The position numbers and the translations under genes are program-made. Under the pieces are notes generated by a model, which was not told where the DNA came from, did no database searches, and saw only the letters and a program-made list of their open reading frames with translations. Shown one piece after another: positions 38,105 to 46,924 of a DNA stretch of 64,000 nucleotides. Source of the stretch: Atopobium massiliense (GTDB lineage: Bacteria; Actinomycetota; Coriobacteriia; Coriobacteriales; Atopobiaceae); the NCBI GenBank assembly GCA_900343135.1, contig OPYK01000009.1, positions 1 through 64,000 of the forward strand, read 5' to 3'. How positions within the stretch are numbered: position 1 is the first letter of the stretch; each line of letters begins with the position of its first letter.

Positions 38105-39076
38105 CTAGAGTAAGGCCATTACCTGACGTTTTGCATGTAGAAATTCATCAGTAAGCGCAAAATCGGCAGCAGACATATCGGCGCTATGCGCAACTGCAAC
38201 CTCGCCTACAATCGTAGCGGGTGCACACGCTGCATCTTCACAAGCGTGCGCGGTAGGCTTTGCCAAAATGTACACGCGTTGTGCCATCATAAGCGCTTCA
38301 TCAACATCGTGTGTAATGGCAAGCGTCGACAAATGGTACAGGCGTGCCATCCGCAAATACCAGCTGCGCATTTCAACACGGGTAATAGCGTCGAGTGCCG
38401 AGAAGGGCTCGTCGAGAAGAACGCACGAATTACCCATGGCATAGGTACGCATAAACGCCACACGCTGGCGCATACCACCGGATAGCTGCGAGGGCCAGGC
38501 CTGCTCATAGCCGGCAAGACCGCAGGGCTCAAAAAGCTCTGCAACACGGGCGCGTGCCTGCTGTTTTGGCACACCGTGCATCACCAAAGGCAAACACACG
38601 TTATCGATAACACTCATGTGCTCAAGCAACAAATCGCGCTGAAACATATAGCTTACATGACCGGGTTTATTGGTAATAACGCTGCCAAACGAACACACAT
38701 CGCCACGTACCGCAGGTAAAAGCCCTGCCAGCGCATGCAAAATGGTGGTTTTGCCGCAGCCCGAGCGTCCCACAAGGCATACCGTTTCGCCTTTAGCAAC
38801 GTGCAGCGAAACGTCGCGTACCACAAGCGCAGGCTCATTGGGAGATGCGCTGGTAGATGCGCTGTTATGCGCCTTACTGTTATGCGCCTTACGTGCGGCA
38901 GATGCCATATCCCACGAAAGCGAAAGGTGCTCGGCCCACAGCGCACAATCTTCGCGCGAGGGCGTAGCAGCATCGTGCACTTCGTCTTGCAGCGTAGACG
39001 TGCCACAAGGCGCGTTGTTCGTTGCAGCGGAATGTGAGTCGTTTTCATAAGCAGTATCAGCGTGTATACAATCCAT
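38105..39076 (-). CDS. ABC transporter ATPase (thiamine-precursor system)
   Basis: 323 residues. Walker A GRSGCGKTT, the signature LSGGMRQRVAFMR and Walker B CVLLDEPFSALD belong to the nitrate/sulfonate/taurine-type ATPases, which also include ThiZ. The first ~70 residues are a hydrophilic extension not found in typical members. The ATG at 39076 with AAAGAAAG upstream is preferred, but 39085 is possible. It lies downstream of the binding protein, from which it is separated by a hairpin and a GTTCAA repeat array, so its expression may be lower. Confidence 0.88.
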   Translation of the reverse strand: MDCIHADTAYENDSHSAATNNAPCGTSTLQDEVHDAATPSREDCALWAEHLSLSWDMASAARKAHNSKAHNSASTSASPNEPALVVRDVSLHVAKGETVCLVGRSGCGKTTILHALAGLLPAVRGDVCSFGSVITNKPGHVSYMFQRDLLLEHMSVIDNVCLPLVMHGVPKQQARARVAELFEPCGLAGYEQAWPSQLSGGMRQRVAFMRTYAMGNSCVLLDEPFSALDAITRVEMRSWYLRMARLYHLSTLAITHDVDEALMMAQRVYILAKPTAHACEDAACAPATIVGEVAVAHSADMSAADFALTDEFLHAKRQVMALL

Positions 39077-39111
39077 AACGTGCATCTTTCTTTGCGGAGC
39101 ATACGTGCAAG

Positions 39112-39207
39112 GTTCAAATACCAGGCAGATCAGGTAGTTCAAACGTTCAAAACAAGTTCAAGATGAGTTCAGAGTTCAAACTAAAGGTTCAAAGTTCAAA
39201 GTTCAAA
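39112..39207. repeat. Array of nine GTTCAA-type motifs
   Basis: GTTCAA (once GTTCAG) occurs at 39112, 39137, 39145, 39156, 39167, 39174, 39187, 39194 and 39201, with spacings of mostly 7-13 bases. The array fills the gap between the thiamine-precursor binding protein and its ATPase. It may be a protein-binding array or a product of replication slippage. Confidence 0.8.
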
Positions 39208-39240
39208 TACCTGGCCACACAGCAGACTCAAACAAACAAA

Positions 39241-39269
39241 CTACCCCCACGCACGCAGCGTGGAGGTAG
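39241..39269 (-). terminator. Intercistronic terminator or attenuator in the thiamine-precursor operon
   Basis: On the minus strand CTACCtCCACGC pairs with GCGTGGgGGTAG around a five-base loop, followed by TTTGTTTGTTTG. It starts 9 bases after the binding-protein stop. Partial termination here would make more binding protein than ATPase. Confidence 0.75.
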
Positions 39270-39277
39270 CCTCATAC

Positions 39278-40360
39278 TTATAAGAATTTAAGGTTATAAC
39301 CTGCGGCAACGTCGATTGTTTTTGCAACAAGTTTGTTGTCGTTAAGCCACTTAAAGTATGCACCCCAACGGTTAGGATCGATAGCGCCCCATTCTTTAGC
39401 GTCATCAACATACTTTTGCGACAAGAACTTTTGACTTTGCAGTACAAGTTTAGCATCGAGCTCGGGAACAGCTTTGCACAAAAGGTCGGCTGCGTCATCT
39501 GGATCGTTTACGGCATACTCATAGCCCTTCTTAAGCGCACCTACAAATTTTGATACCCTGTCTGCATGATCTTTTGCATAACCGCTGTTTACAGCTACAA
39601 CAGGTGTGTAGAAGTCGAATACTTCGTCGATGTCCTTAAATGCAAAGTAATTAATATCGTAGTTGTTAACGATGGCGTTTTGCACTGCCCAGCCTTCAAA
39701 TACCCACACGGTATCAAAGAGGTTAGCCTTAAGACCTTGCACTTCGTCGCTGGCTTCGTAAGGAACCATCTTAATTTTGCTGTAGTTGCCGCCGTCTTTC
39801 TCAACAACATGCTTAATGGTTGCCTGCTCAATGGGCATATTCCATGTGGCATAGGTGTGATTTTCCATAAAACGCGGCGACGCAATACCGTCGGCCTTGC
39901 GGCTCATAATACCCGAGGTGTTGTGCTGCAACACGGCTGCCACAGCCTCAATAGGCACAGGATTATCGCTTGCAAGCGTGTTTGCAATAAAGTCTTGGTA
40001 ACTAATACCAAACTGTGCCTGACCCGAACCAATCATTGCCTCGGCACCGTCTTGCGCAGGCTGAACAATCTCAACGTCAAAGCCTGCATCCTTAAAGTAG
40101 CCCTTGTCACGCGCTACATACAAACCGGTGTGGTTGGTGTTTGGTGTGTAATCGAGGCAGAACGTGATTTTTTCAAGATCCTTAGGTGCACTTGCAGGAG
40201 CACTTTCTTCCTTTTTTTGTTGAGCAGAGCAGCCGGCAAGCGCAAAACCAGCGGCAGCAGCGGCACTCAAACCCAAAAAGCCACGACGCGACATACCGGC
40301 AAATCCCGAACGTGCACGTATAAGGCGGTCCATATCTTCACGAGATAACATGTTATTCAT
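39278..40360 (-). CDS. Thiamine-precursor ABC substrate-binding protein (ThiY/NMT1-like)
   Basis: 360 residues. A twin-arginine-like motif (SRRGFLGLS) leads into a lipobox ending LAGC, so it is an exported lipoprotein. The domain opens with FCLDYTPNTNHTGLYVARDKGYF, typical of the NMT1/THI5-like ThiY proteins that bind formylaminopyrimidine or HMP. The ATG at 40360 follows GAAAGGA and overlaps the permease gene by 8 bases. The TPP riboswitch upstream of the operon supports a thiamine role. Confidence 0.92.
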   Translation of the reverse strand: MNNMLSREDMDRLIRARSGFAGMSRRGFLGLSAAAAAGFALAGCSAQQKKEESAPASAPKDLEKITFCLDYTPNTNHTGLYVARDKGYFKDAGFDVEIVQPAQDGAEAMIGSGQAQFGISYQDFIANTLASDNPVPIEAVAAVLQHNTSGIMSRKADGIASPRFMENHTYATWNMPIEQATIKHVVEKDGGNYSKIKMVPYEASDEVQGLKANLFDTVWVFEGWAVQNAIVNNYDINYFAFKDIDEVFDFYTPVVAVNSGYAKDHADRVSKFVGALKKGYEYAVNDPDDAADLLCKAVPELDAKLVLQSQKFLSQKYVDDAKEWGAIDPNRWGAYFKWLNDNKLVAKTIDVAAGYNLKFL

Positions 40361-41150
40361 GTTGATTCCTTTCATATTTTTTGTAAGGCATGCAAATGTG
40401 TTGCAAGCCGCGAACACAGCCCATTAAGGCAAGCGACAATGCCGAAATGAGCACAATAACCGCAAACATGCGGTCGTACGAAAACGATTTACGCACGCGA
40501 ATCATGTATACACCAAGACCGGCGTAACCGCCCAGCCACTCGGCAATAACCGCAGCTACAATGGCATATGTAGCACTTATGGTAAGGCCGGAAAACGCGT
40601 GCTCAATAGCTCCAGGTATTTTTACATACCAAAAGAGCTGAAATGGCGTTGCACCCATGGTTTTCATAAGGTTAAGCATATCGGGCGACACCGACTGAAA
40701 CCCTGCCGTAAGCGAAATGGTAATGGGAAAAAACGTGGTAAGAATAACCAATACAACCTTAGGTAACAGACCATACCCCAGCCACAACACAAGTAACGGC
40801 GCAATAGCAATAGTTGGAACAGTTTGTGAAACGGTGATAAGTGGCGACAACGCATAGCGGATAGGCGCGCACACATCCATAATAACCGCCACCACAAAGC
40901 CTAAAATACAGCCAAATACCAGCCCGTATAGCGCCTCGAGCAGGGTCGTTTGGGCGTGCTGGCACAAAAGCGCGCAATCTTGCACGGCGGCGTGACACAC
41001 CTGCAGGGGCGTTGGCAACAAAAAGTTGGCGATAAGCCCGCAATCAACCGAAAACTGCCATAGCGCAATAAGCACAACGCACGTTACCGCAGGAATAAGG
41101 GTTGTTTTATGGTTTGCACGCCACGATAAAACACGTTCCATAACGCTCAC
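40353..41150 (-). CDS. ABC transporter permease (ThiX-like)
   Basis: 265 residues with six membrane segments and the cytoplasmic EAA loop (EAL near residue 70 and QLFWYVKIPGAIEHAFSGL) that docks the ATPase. It belongs to the SsuC/TauC/ThiX group. The first codon is GTG at 41150; an ATG at 41141 is an equally likely start. Cotranscribed with the thiamine-binding and ThiY-like genes. Confidence 0.92.
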   Translation of the reverse strand: MSVMERVLSWRANHKTTLIPAVTCVVLIALWQFSVDCGLIANFLLPTPLQVCHAAVQDCALLCQHAQTTLLEALYGLVFGCILGFVVAVIMDVCAPIRYALSPLITVSQTVPTIAIAPLLVLWLGYGLLPKVVLVILTTFFPITISLTAGFQSVSPDMLNLMKTMGATPFQLFWYVKIPGAIEHAFSGLTISATYAIVAAVIAEWLGGYAGLGVYMIRVRKSFSYDRMFAVIVLISALSLALMGCVRGLQHICMPYKKYERNQHE

Positions 41151-41217
41151 TCACTACATCTCAAGGCTACAGCTAACACCATAGGTAACAACATTGGTAC
41201 AACCTCTCAAAGCCATA

Positions 41218-41547
41218 TTATTCCTGCTTAGAGGCTTGCTCTTGATTATGTTGAACGTAGGGCTTTAATTTTTGCTCACAGGTAAGACAGGTATCGTGTG
41301 CATCATAATCTACCTTTACGTACATCATACTATGAGCACAACCTGCTTGTTCTCCAATTTTTGGGCAGGTGGCAATAATGCGCATGCACGTTTCGAGGTC
41401 GGCCTCAATAGTGGTTTCGAAGGGTGCAACATAATACTTCACCCCCGTAGACGCAATATATGCGATTACTTTGTCGACATAGGCGCACACGTCGTCGTTT
41501 GAGTGGGCGTCCATCGGCAAAAACTGAATCGCAACAGAACACTGCAT
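41218..41547 (-). CDS. MTH1187/YkoF-type thiamine-binding protein
   Basis: 109 residues with the family's opening MQCSVAIQFLPMDAHSNDDVCAYVDKVIAYI and YYVAPFETTIEADLE. Members bind thiamine or its pyrimidine half in the cytoplasm and often accompany ThiXYZ transporters. It ends in a short CxxC (DTCLTCEQ) tail. The ATG at 41547 follows GAAAGGAG. First gene after the TPP riboswitch. Confidence 0.9.
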   Translation of the reverse strand: MQCSVAIQFLPMDAHSNDDVCAYVDKVIAYIASTGVKYYVAPFETTIEADLETCMRIIATCPKIGEQAGCAHSMMYVKVDYDAHDTCLTCEQKLKPYVQHNQEQASKQE

Positions 41548-41616
41548 AACATCTCCTTTCGTGTGTACCGGCATGTGGGACAAACACACATAAGGCATGT
41601 ATGCATGTACATTGTA

Positions 41617-41698
41617 ACGTCCCTACGCTGGCATTATCCAGATCAGGTATGGTCAGATGCTGGCATCTTTCTCAGCCTACCTAGCTGTAAGCTCCCAT
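41617..41698 (-). promoter_or_regulatory. TPP (THI-element) riboswitch
   Basis: On the minus strand the conserved blocks appear in order: GGGAGC, GGCTGAGA, CCTGATCTGGATAATGCC and GCGTAGGGA. These are the hallmark sequences of the thiamine pyrophosphate aptamer. It ends about 70 bases before the thiamine-binding gene, so thiamine pyrophosphate should turn this transport operon off. Confidence 0.96.
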
Positions 41699-41815
41699 GT
41701 ATACATAGTAGTATATTCCAATTTACAAATTTTTTACTGCGGCGTTATGCAAAGAATATTCAAAACTAACGTGCGGGCACGTAAGCAGGCACGCAAGCGG
41801 GCATGAGCGCGGCAG

Positions 41816-44800
41816 CTAGTCTACGCTTTTAAGCGATTCAACCATATTAATGTGCTTAAGCTTGGGACACATCATTGCCACAATAAGCAGCGTAAACACA
41901 AAGGTAAGCACGCAGGCATACACATAACTTTCGGGGTGAATAACACGTCCAAACATGACATACTCAACCTCGGCAGTTTCAACCACAAAGTGTGCAAGGT
42001 ACGTGCCTGCAATAAGTCCAATACAATCGCCAATACCCGCCAAAATAAGAATATCGCGGAAAATGTAGCTGTATACTTCGCGCGGCAAAAAGCCAAGCAC
42101 CTTAAGTGATGCAATTTCGCGTATACGCTCCTCAATATTGATATTCGTAAGGTTGTAAAGCACGATAAACGCAAGCAACACTGCCGCTACAATAAGAACC
42201 ACAACCACCATGTTTACAACGCCAATGGTGTTTTTATACACGGCAATCGTTTCGTTTGAAAACGACACAAGCGACACTTCGGGCATTTGATGCAAGGTGT
42301 GAACCATGGCATCTTGCTCTTCTTTTTCGGCAGAAGTAAGCTCATCTGCAACGGAGCTTTGAGTGTCAAACGCAACGTAGAGCATGGCAAAGCGCGGCTC
42401 GGTGCCCGATGCCTCCGTATAGGCATCGCGCCCCACAAACACGGTGTTAGAAATGTAATTTTCGCAGATACCTGTTATGGCAAAGGTCATGCCCTCGCCC
42501 GTTATGTTGCCTACCAGGTCGTGATCGTAGAGCGTAATGCTATCGCCACACGAAAGGTTATAGAGAAGCGCAAGTTTTTCGCTTATAACCACGGAGTTAT
42601 CATCAAAATGAATAGGCTCTTGCGTTTTGCGATTTTGAAGCGTGTGCACCTGGGCAAAATTTTGCGCATCTTGAGGCACAACAAGCTGCACGTTTGTTGT
42701 TTTAGTTGCCGTAGAAGTAGATGAGCTGTGGGCAGACGCGCCCGGGGCTGCAACCGACATATTTTTGCGCGTAACGCGCTCAAGCGCTGAAACCTTGTTG
42801 GTGTTTTTTAGCTGTGAGATAACACGCTGAACATCGAGCTCATCGGCATCATCCGTACAACCAACAGTAAGGTTATAGTGCACAATCGACGTAAATTGAC
42901 GGCCGATAATATCCCAAATGGAATCGTGAAGCGCAAAGCCAACAAGAAGCAGCGCGGTGCATCCAGCAATCCCAATTGCCGTCATGTAAAAACGGCGCTT
43001 GTACAAAAACAGGTTGCGCAGGGTAATTTTCCAGGAAAACGACAGGTGGCGCCAAATAAAACCAGCGCGCTCAAGCAAAATGCGCTTACCTGCCATAGGC
43101 GCACGCGGAAGCATGAGCGGAGCAGGCTGTTCGCGCAACGTGGTGGCAATAGCGCACCAGGTAGCAGCAAGTGTAATGCCAACACCCAAACTACCTGCAA
43201 GAAGAGCAATATCAGCATGCATGGGCAGCATGTATGGTAAGGGCGGAATGTCGTAAATGACGCTGTAGGCGCCCATCACAATACTGGGAAGTACCTGCGA
43301 AAGAATGGCAATGCCGCACACGGCGCCAATGCCCGAAGCTGCCGCCGCATAGCCCATGTAGTGGCGCGCAATTTGGAAGGTTGAGTAGCCAAGCGCTTTA
43401 TAGGTGCCAATAAGTACGCGGTGATCGTCTATCATGCGCGTCATAGTGGTAAGCGAAACCAGAGCCGCTACCAGGAAAAACATAACGGGAAATACGCGCG
43501 CCAACGTATCCATGCGTTCGGTATCGGCGTGATAGATGGCCGCACCTTCGTGTTGCGTGCGGTCGAGAAGATACATATCACACGGAGTATTCGCATCAAT
43601 AGCCCGCTGCGCGCTGTCGAGCTGCTCTTTAGCAATACGAAACGTGTCGTCTGCCTTTGCTTTTTGCTCATCAAATGTTGCACGTCCTGCCTGGTATTCG
43701 TCCTGTTTTGCAGCGAGCGTTTGCTGCTTTTGGGCAAGCAGCTCCTTTTTTTCGCCCAGCTCGTGCTGCGCGGCAGCATACGTTTCGTCTGCCGAGGCAC
43801 GCTCATGTTCAAGGCGCGTACGCGCAGCAATGCACGCCTGAATGTGACCTTGTAGCTCTTTTAGTTGCTGCTGACGTTGTTGCAGCTGTTGCAATTGTTG
43901 TTGCTGCTGTTGCTGCTCCAGGGTACGTTGCTGCGGCTGCTCTTCAGATGGCTTAAGCTCCGCCTGCGGATGTGCCTGCGGTTGTGCCTGTGCAGCACGT
44001 TCCTGCGTGCGATCCGCGGCATCTGGCTGGCTTTTTGTTGCAGCAGCATCGCCACGTTGGCTCTGCGGCAGTGCAGACGATGCTGCGCCAGCTGCAGAAG
44101 GCATAGCTGCACTTGATCCGGCGTTTTTACGTGCTGCTTCGATGGAAGCAAGCGCAGAAGAAACTTGCGTGTTGGCATCTTCGAGCGAAGATGCGTGTAT
44201 GCCGCGGGCGCGCACGGTTGCTAAAAGCGTAGCCTGGTTTGCGGAAAGCTCTTCTTCTGCGCGCGTGAGCTTGGCTTTTCCTTCGGCATATTGCGTATCA
44301 AGCTGAGATGTACCACTCACAAGTTGCTGCCTTGCACGAGATAGTGCTGCTTTTCCGTGTGCAAGCTGTGCGGCGGCTGAAGCCAGTTTGCCTTCCTGTT
44401 CATCGAGCGTGGCATACGCGTTTGTGTGTTCGCGCTCATAATCGGCAATTTTATCGTTAAGCTTTGATTGCGCCGCGGCTTTTACGGCATCTTTGCGCCA
44501 CACCGACATTTCGTCGATAGCGGCCAAAAGCCGGTCTTTTACTTCGTCTACCCGCGCTTTATAGGCAGGTGAATTGCTTACGTCGCCTTTTGCGCCAGCT
44601 ACCGATACATACAGCTCGTTATACGGAAAATCTGCACTAAATGTGCCATTAAGCACGTAAATGTACTGGTCGATAGCGCCCGTGCCCAGCGTTGTAGAAC
44701 CAAAACTTTTTGTATAGGGATACAAGGGCGATGCAATGGTACCCACCACATGCAGCGTTTTTTGTTGAAATACCTTGTCTACGCCGGATTTTGTGTAACC

Positions 44801-45376
44801 AAGCGTAATTGTTGCGCCTTCAGAAAGCGGCGCATGAGGCGCATTTGCAGCAACAACACACTCGTCGTTTGCCTTAGGATACCTTCCTGATATAAGTTTT
44901 GGCCGGTTAAGATATACCGTATCGTGCGCACCATGTGCAGCTGCTGAGCCGGGCACAGCACCGTCGCCGGCAATATATCCGTTTGCGTCCTGGTTGGCTG
45001 CATCCTCACGATCGCGCGTGTTTTTACCTTCACTACCTGCGGTTTCATCGGCAGGTGCTACGTCAAAGCTTGAAATGCGCGCGGCAATTTGTTTATCTTC
45101 AAGATCGGCAACAACGTCTACCGTGTGCGACGCTGCAGTTGCTTCAACACCTTCGGTAGCGTTTACGTGATTAATTTCGCGCGAAGAAAATCCAAGGGTT
45201 GAGATAAGCCGAATGTCCCACACGTTACTCTCATCAAAATATGCGTCTGCAGCAGCACGCATGTCGGGACCGGTCATCATAAGACCTGCAAAAAAGCCCG
45301 ATCCAAGCGCAACAATGGCGGCAATCGCAAAAAAGCGGCTCAGGGTTGATTTTATGGTGCGGCATAGGTGCAACAT
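41816..45376 (-). CDS. Large FtsX-type ABC permease with extracytoplasmic coiled coil
   Basis: 1186 residues. One membrane segment near the N-terminus (FFAIAAIVALGSGFFAGLMM) precedes a large outer region. The middle, about residues 300-620, is coiled-coil rich and contains a Gln-rich stretch near 485-505. Two FtsX-like blocks (MFFLVAALVSLTTMTRMIDD and VVVVLIVAAVLLAFIVLYN) carry the remaining membrane helices. It forms a pair with the ATPase gene 2 bases upstream. MacB/LolCDE-like exporters of this shape move lipoproteins, peptides or stress signals; the cargo is unknown. The ATG at 45376 is preferred to the GTG at 45385. Confidence 0.85.
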   Translation of the reverse strand: MLHLCRTIKSTLSRFFAIAAIVALGSGFFAGLMMTGPDMRAAADAYFDESNVWDIRLISTLGFSSREINHVNATEGVEATAASHTVDVVADLEDKQIAARISSFDVAPADETAGSEGKNTRDREDAANQDANGYIAGDGAVPGSAAAHGAHDTVYLNRPKLISGRYPKANDECVVAANAPHAPLSEGATITLGYTKSGVDKVFQQKTLHVVGTIASPLYPYTKSFGSTTLGTGAIDQYIYVLNGTFSADFPYNELYVSVAGAKGDVSNSPAYKARVDEVKDRLLAAIDEMSVWRKDAVKAAAQSKLNDKIADYEREHTNAYATLDEQEGKLASAAAQLAHGKAALSRARQQLVSGTSQLDTQYAEGKAKLTRAEEELSANQATLLATVRARGIHASSLEDANTQVSSALASIEAARKNAGSSAAMPSAAGAASSALPQSQRGDAAATKSQPDAADRTQERAAQAQPQAHPQAELKPSEEQPQQRTLEQQQQQQQLQQLQQRQQQLKELQGHIQACIAARTRLEHERASADETYAAAQHELGEKKELLAQKQQTLAAKQDEYQAGRATFDEQKAKADDTFRIAKEQLDSAQRAIDANTPCDMYLLDRTQHEGAAIYHADTERMDTLARVFPVMFFLVAALVSLTTMTRMIDDHRVLIGTYKALGYSTFQIARHYMGYAAAASGIGAVCGIAILSQVLPSIVMGAYSVIYDIPPLPYMLPMHADIALLAGSLGVGITLAATWCAIATTLREQPAPLMLPRAPMAGKRILLERAGFIWRHLSFSWKITLRNLFLYKRRFYMTAIGIAGCTALLLVGFALHDSIWDIIGRQFTSIVHYNLTVGCTDDADELDVQRVISQLKNTNKVSALERVTRKNMSVAAPGASAHSSSTSTATKTTNVQLVVPQDAQNFAQVHTLQNRKTQEPIHFDDNSVVISEKLALLYNLSCGDSITLYDHDLVGNITGEGMTFAITGICENYISNTVFVGRDAYTEASGTEPRFAMLYVAFDTQSSVADELTSAEKEEQDAMVHTLHQMPEVSLVSFSNETIAVYKNTIGVVNMVVVVLIVAAVLLAFIVLYNLTNINIEERIREIASLKVLGFLPREVYSYIFRDILILAGIGDCIGLIAGTYLAHFVVETAEVEYVMFGRVIHPESYVYACVLTFVFTLLIVAMMCPKLKHINMVESLKSVD

Positions 45377-45378
45377 AC

Positions 45379-46080
45379 TTACCACTCAACCACTGATGCA
45401 TCGTGCGGGTGAGCGTTTACTTCGATGGCGGCAGCTTTGCCTTCGTGCACCCGTATAACCCTGTTGGCAATTTGGCAAAACGCGCTGTTGTGCGTTACCA
45501 TTACCACCGTTTTATGTGTTTGTATGCAGGTGTCCTGCAACAGTTTAAGGATTTGTTTTCCTGTTACATAATCGAGCGCACCCGTGGGCTCATCGCAAAG
45601 CAGCAACTTTGGGTTTTTTGCAAGCGCACGCGCAATTGCAACACGCTGCTGCTCACCACCCGAAAGCTGCGAAGGAAAATTGTTTTTTCGCTCAGATAAA
45701 CCAACTTGTTGCAGCACATCGTCGGCAGGCAAAGGGTGCCTGCACATTTGACTTGCAAGCTCAACGTTTTCGCGCGCCGTGAGGTTTTGCACTAAATTAT
45801 AAAACTGAAACACAAAGCCAATGTCGTGCCTGCGATACAACGTAAGCTCACGCTCAGTAGACCCGCTAATGGTTTTACCAGCCAGTTTAATAGTGCCCGA
45901 TGTTGCCGTATCCATGCCTGCAAGCATATTAAGCACGGTGGTTTTGCCGGCACCCGAAGGCCCAACAATAACAACGAATTCTCCCTGCTCAATACTAAAA
46001 TTCATGTGGTCAACTGCATGCACATCACAACTACCCATGCGGTATGTTTTGCATACATCTATAAACTCAACATAGGCCAT
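45379..46080 (-). CDS. ABC exporter ATPase (LolD/MacB type)
   Basis: 233 residues. Walker [10 protein letters not shown], signature [15 protein letters not shown] and Walker [13 protein letters not shown] are of the MacB/LolD class. The ATG at 46080 follows AAGGTAAAGGGG; the upstream part of the open frame is not used. It directly precedes its permease. Confidence 0.95.
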   Translation of the reverse strand: MAYVEFIDVCKTYRMGSCDVHAVDHMNFSIEQGEFVVIVGPSGAGKTTVLNMLAGMDTATSGTIKLAGKTISGSTERELTLYRRHDIGFVFQFYNLVQNLTARENVELASQMCRHPLPADDVLQQVGLSERKNNFPSQLSGGEQQRVAIARALAKNPKLLLCDEPTGALDYVTGKQILKLLQDTCIQTHKTVVMVTHNSAFCQIANRVIRVHEGKAAAIEVNAHPHDASVVEW

Positions 46081-46146
46081 GAGTACCCCTTTACCTTGAG
46101 CGGCTAACCACCTTACGTGCACGTTTTATGTGCAGGTGCGTGTATA

Positions 46147-46743
46147 TTAATGCAGGTAAACGATGCTTTTCTTTGCTTTTTCAACCGCATCGGCGCCCGC
46201 AAGCTCGTCTACCAGAGCAAGCCCCAAATCCATTGCGGTGCCAAGACCCTGGCTAGTAAACAGGTTGCCGTCGCGCACAACGTACTCCTGCTCAACCGTA
46301 GCCCCGTTTTCGCTTAGTACGTGCTGAAACGCAGGGTTTGACGTGGCGCGCTTGCCACTCAGAATGCCAAGCTCAGCCAAAATGGATGGAGCAGCGCAAA
46401 TGGCAGCAATACGCTTGCCTTGCTCGTTGTGTGCACGCAGCGCATTGCACAACGGCTCACATGCGCGCAGATTAGGTGTGCCAGGAATACCACCAGGCAA
46501 AAAGAGCACGTCAAAATTATCGAAAGAAAAATCGTCGTCATAAATTGAACAATCGCACGCCATGCGCAGGTTGTGCGCACTTACAACTTCGTGCTCGGGT
46601 GTAATTGACACGCGCTTGTAAGCAATGTTAACGCGGTGAAAAATATCAAGAACAACGAGCGCTTCACACTCCTCGCCTCCTGGAGCCATAAATGCAGCAA
46701 CAACAGGGCTTTTGTGGGTTTGAGTTGATGATAAAGCAGCCAT
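46147..46743 (-). CDS. DJ-1/PfpI-family protein
   Basis: 198 residues. The nucleophile Cys sits in the elbow AAICAAPSILAELG, and FDVLFLPGGIPGTPNL has the conserved Gly pair. The group is closest to DJ-1/YajL/ThiJ glyoxalase-or-deglycase-like proteins. The ATG at 46743 follows GAGGATCT. It stands between the ABC exporter and MATE genes, all on the minus strand. Confidence 0.92.
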   Translation of the reverse strand: MAALSSTQTHKSPVVAAFMAPGGEECEALVVLDIFHRVNIAYKRVSITPEHEVVSAHNLRMACDCSIYDDDFSFDNFDVLFLPGGIPGTPNLRACEPLCNALRAHNEQGKRIAAICAAPSILAELGILSGKRATSNPAFQHVLSENGATVEQEYVVRDGNLFTSQGLGTAMDLGLALVDELAGADAVEKAKKSIVYLH

Positions 46744-46924
46744 AGATCCTCGATTCTCGCAACCAATGAGTAGTGCATGCACAGATGCACAGGTGTTTTG
46801 TATAAGACTACCACCACTTGCGCGCACGAAAGGGGCAAATACAAAGACATCAACACAAATACGTACAATTGGCGCACGCGGAGTGCGTAGGCCCACGTGG
46901 GCAATGCGCGCGCAGGTGACAGAA

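Noticed and set aside
39112-39207. GTTCAA array as a CRISPR
   Set aside because: The motifs are only 6-7 bases with 1-19 bases between them; there are no unique spacers of constant length and no cas genes.
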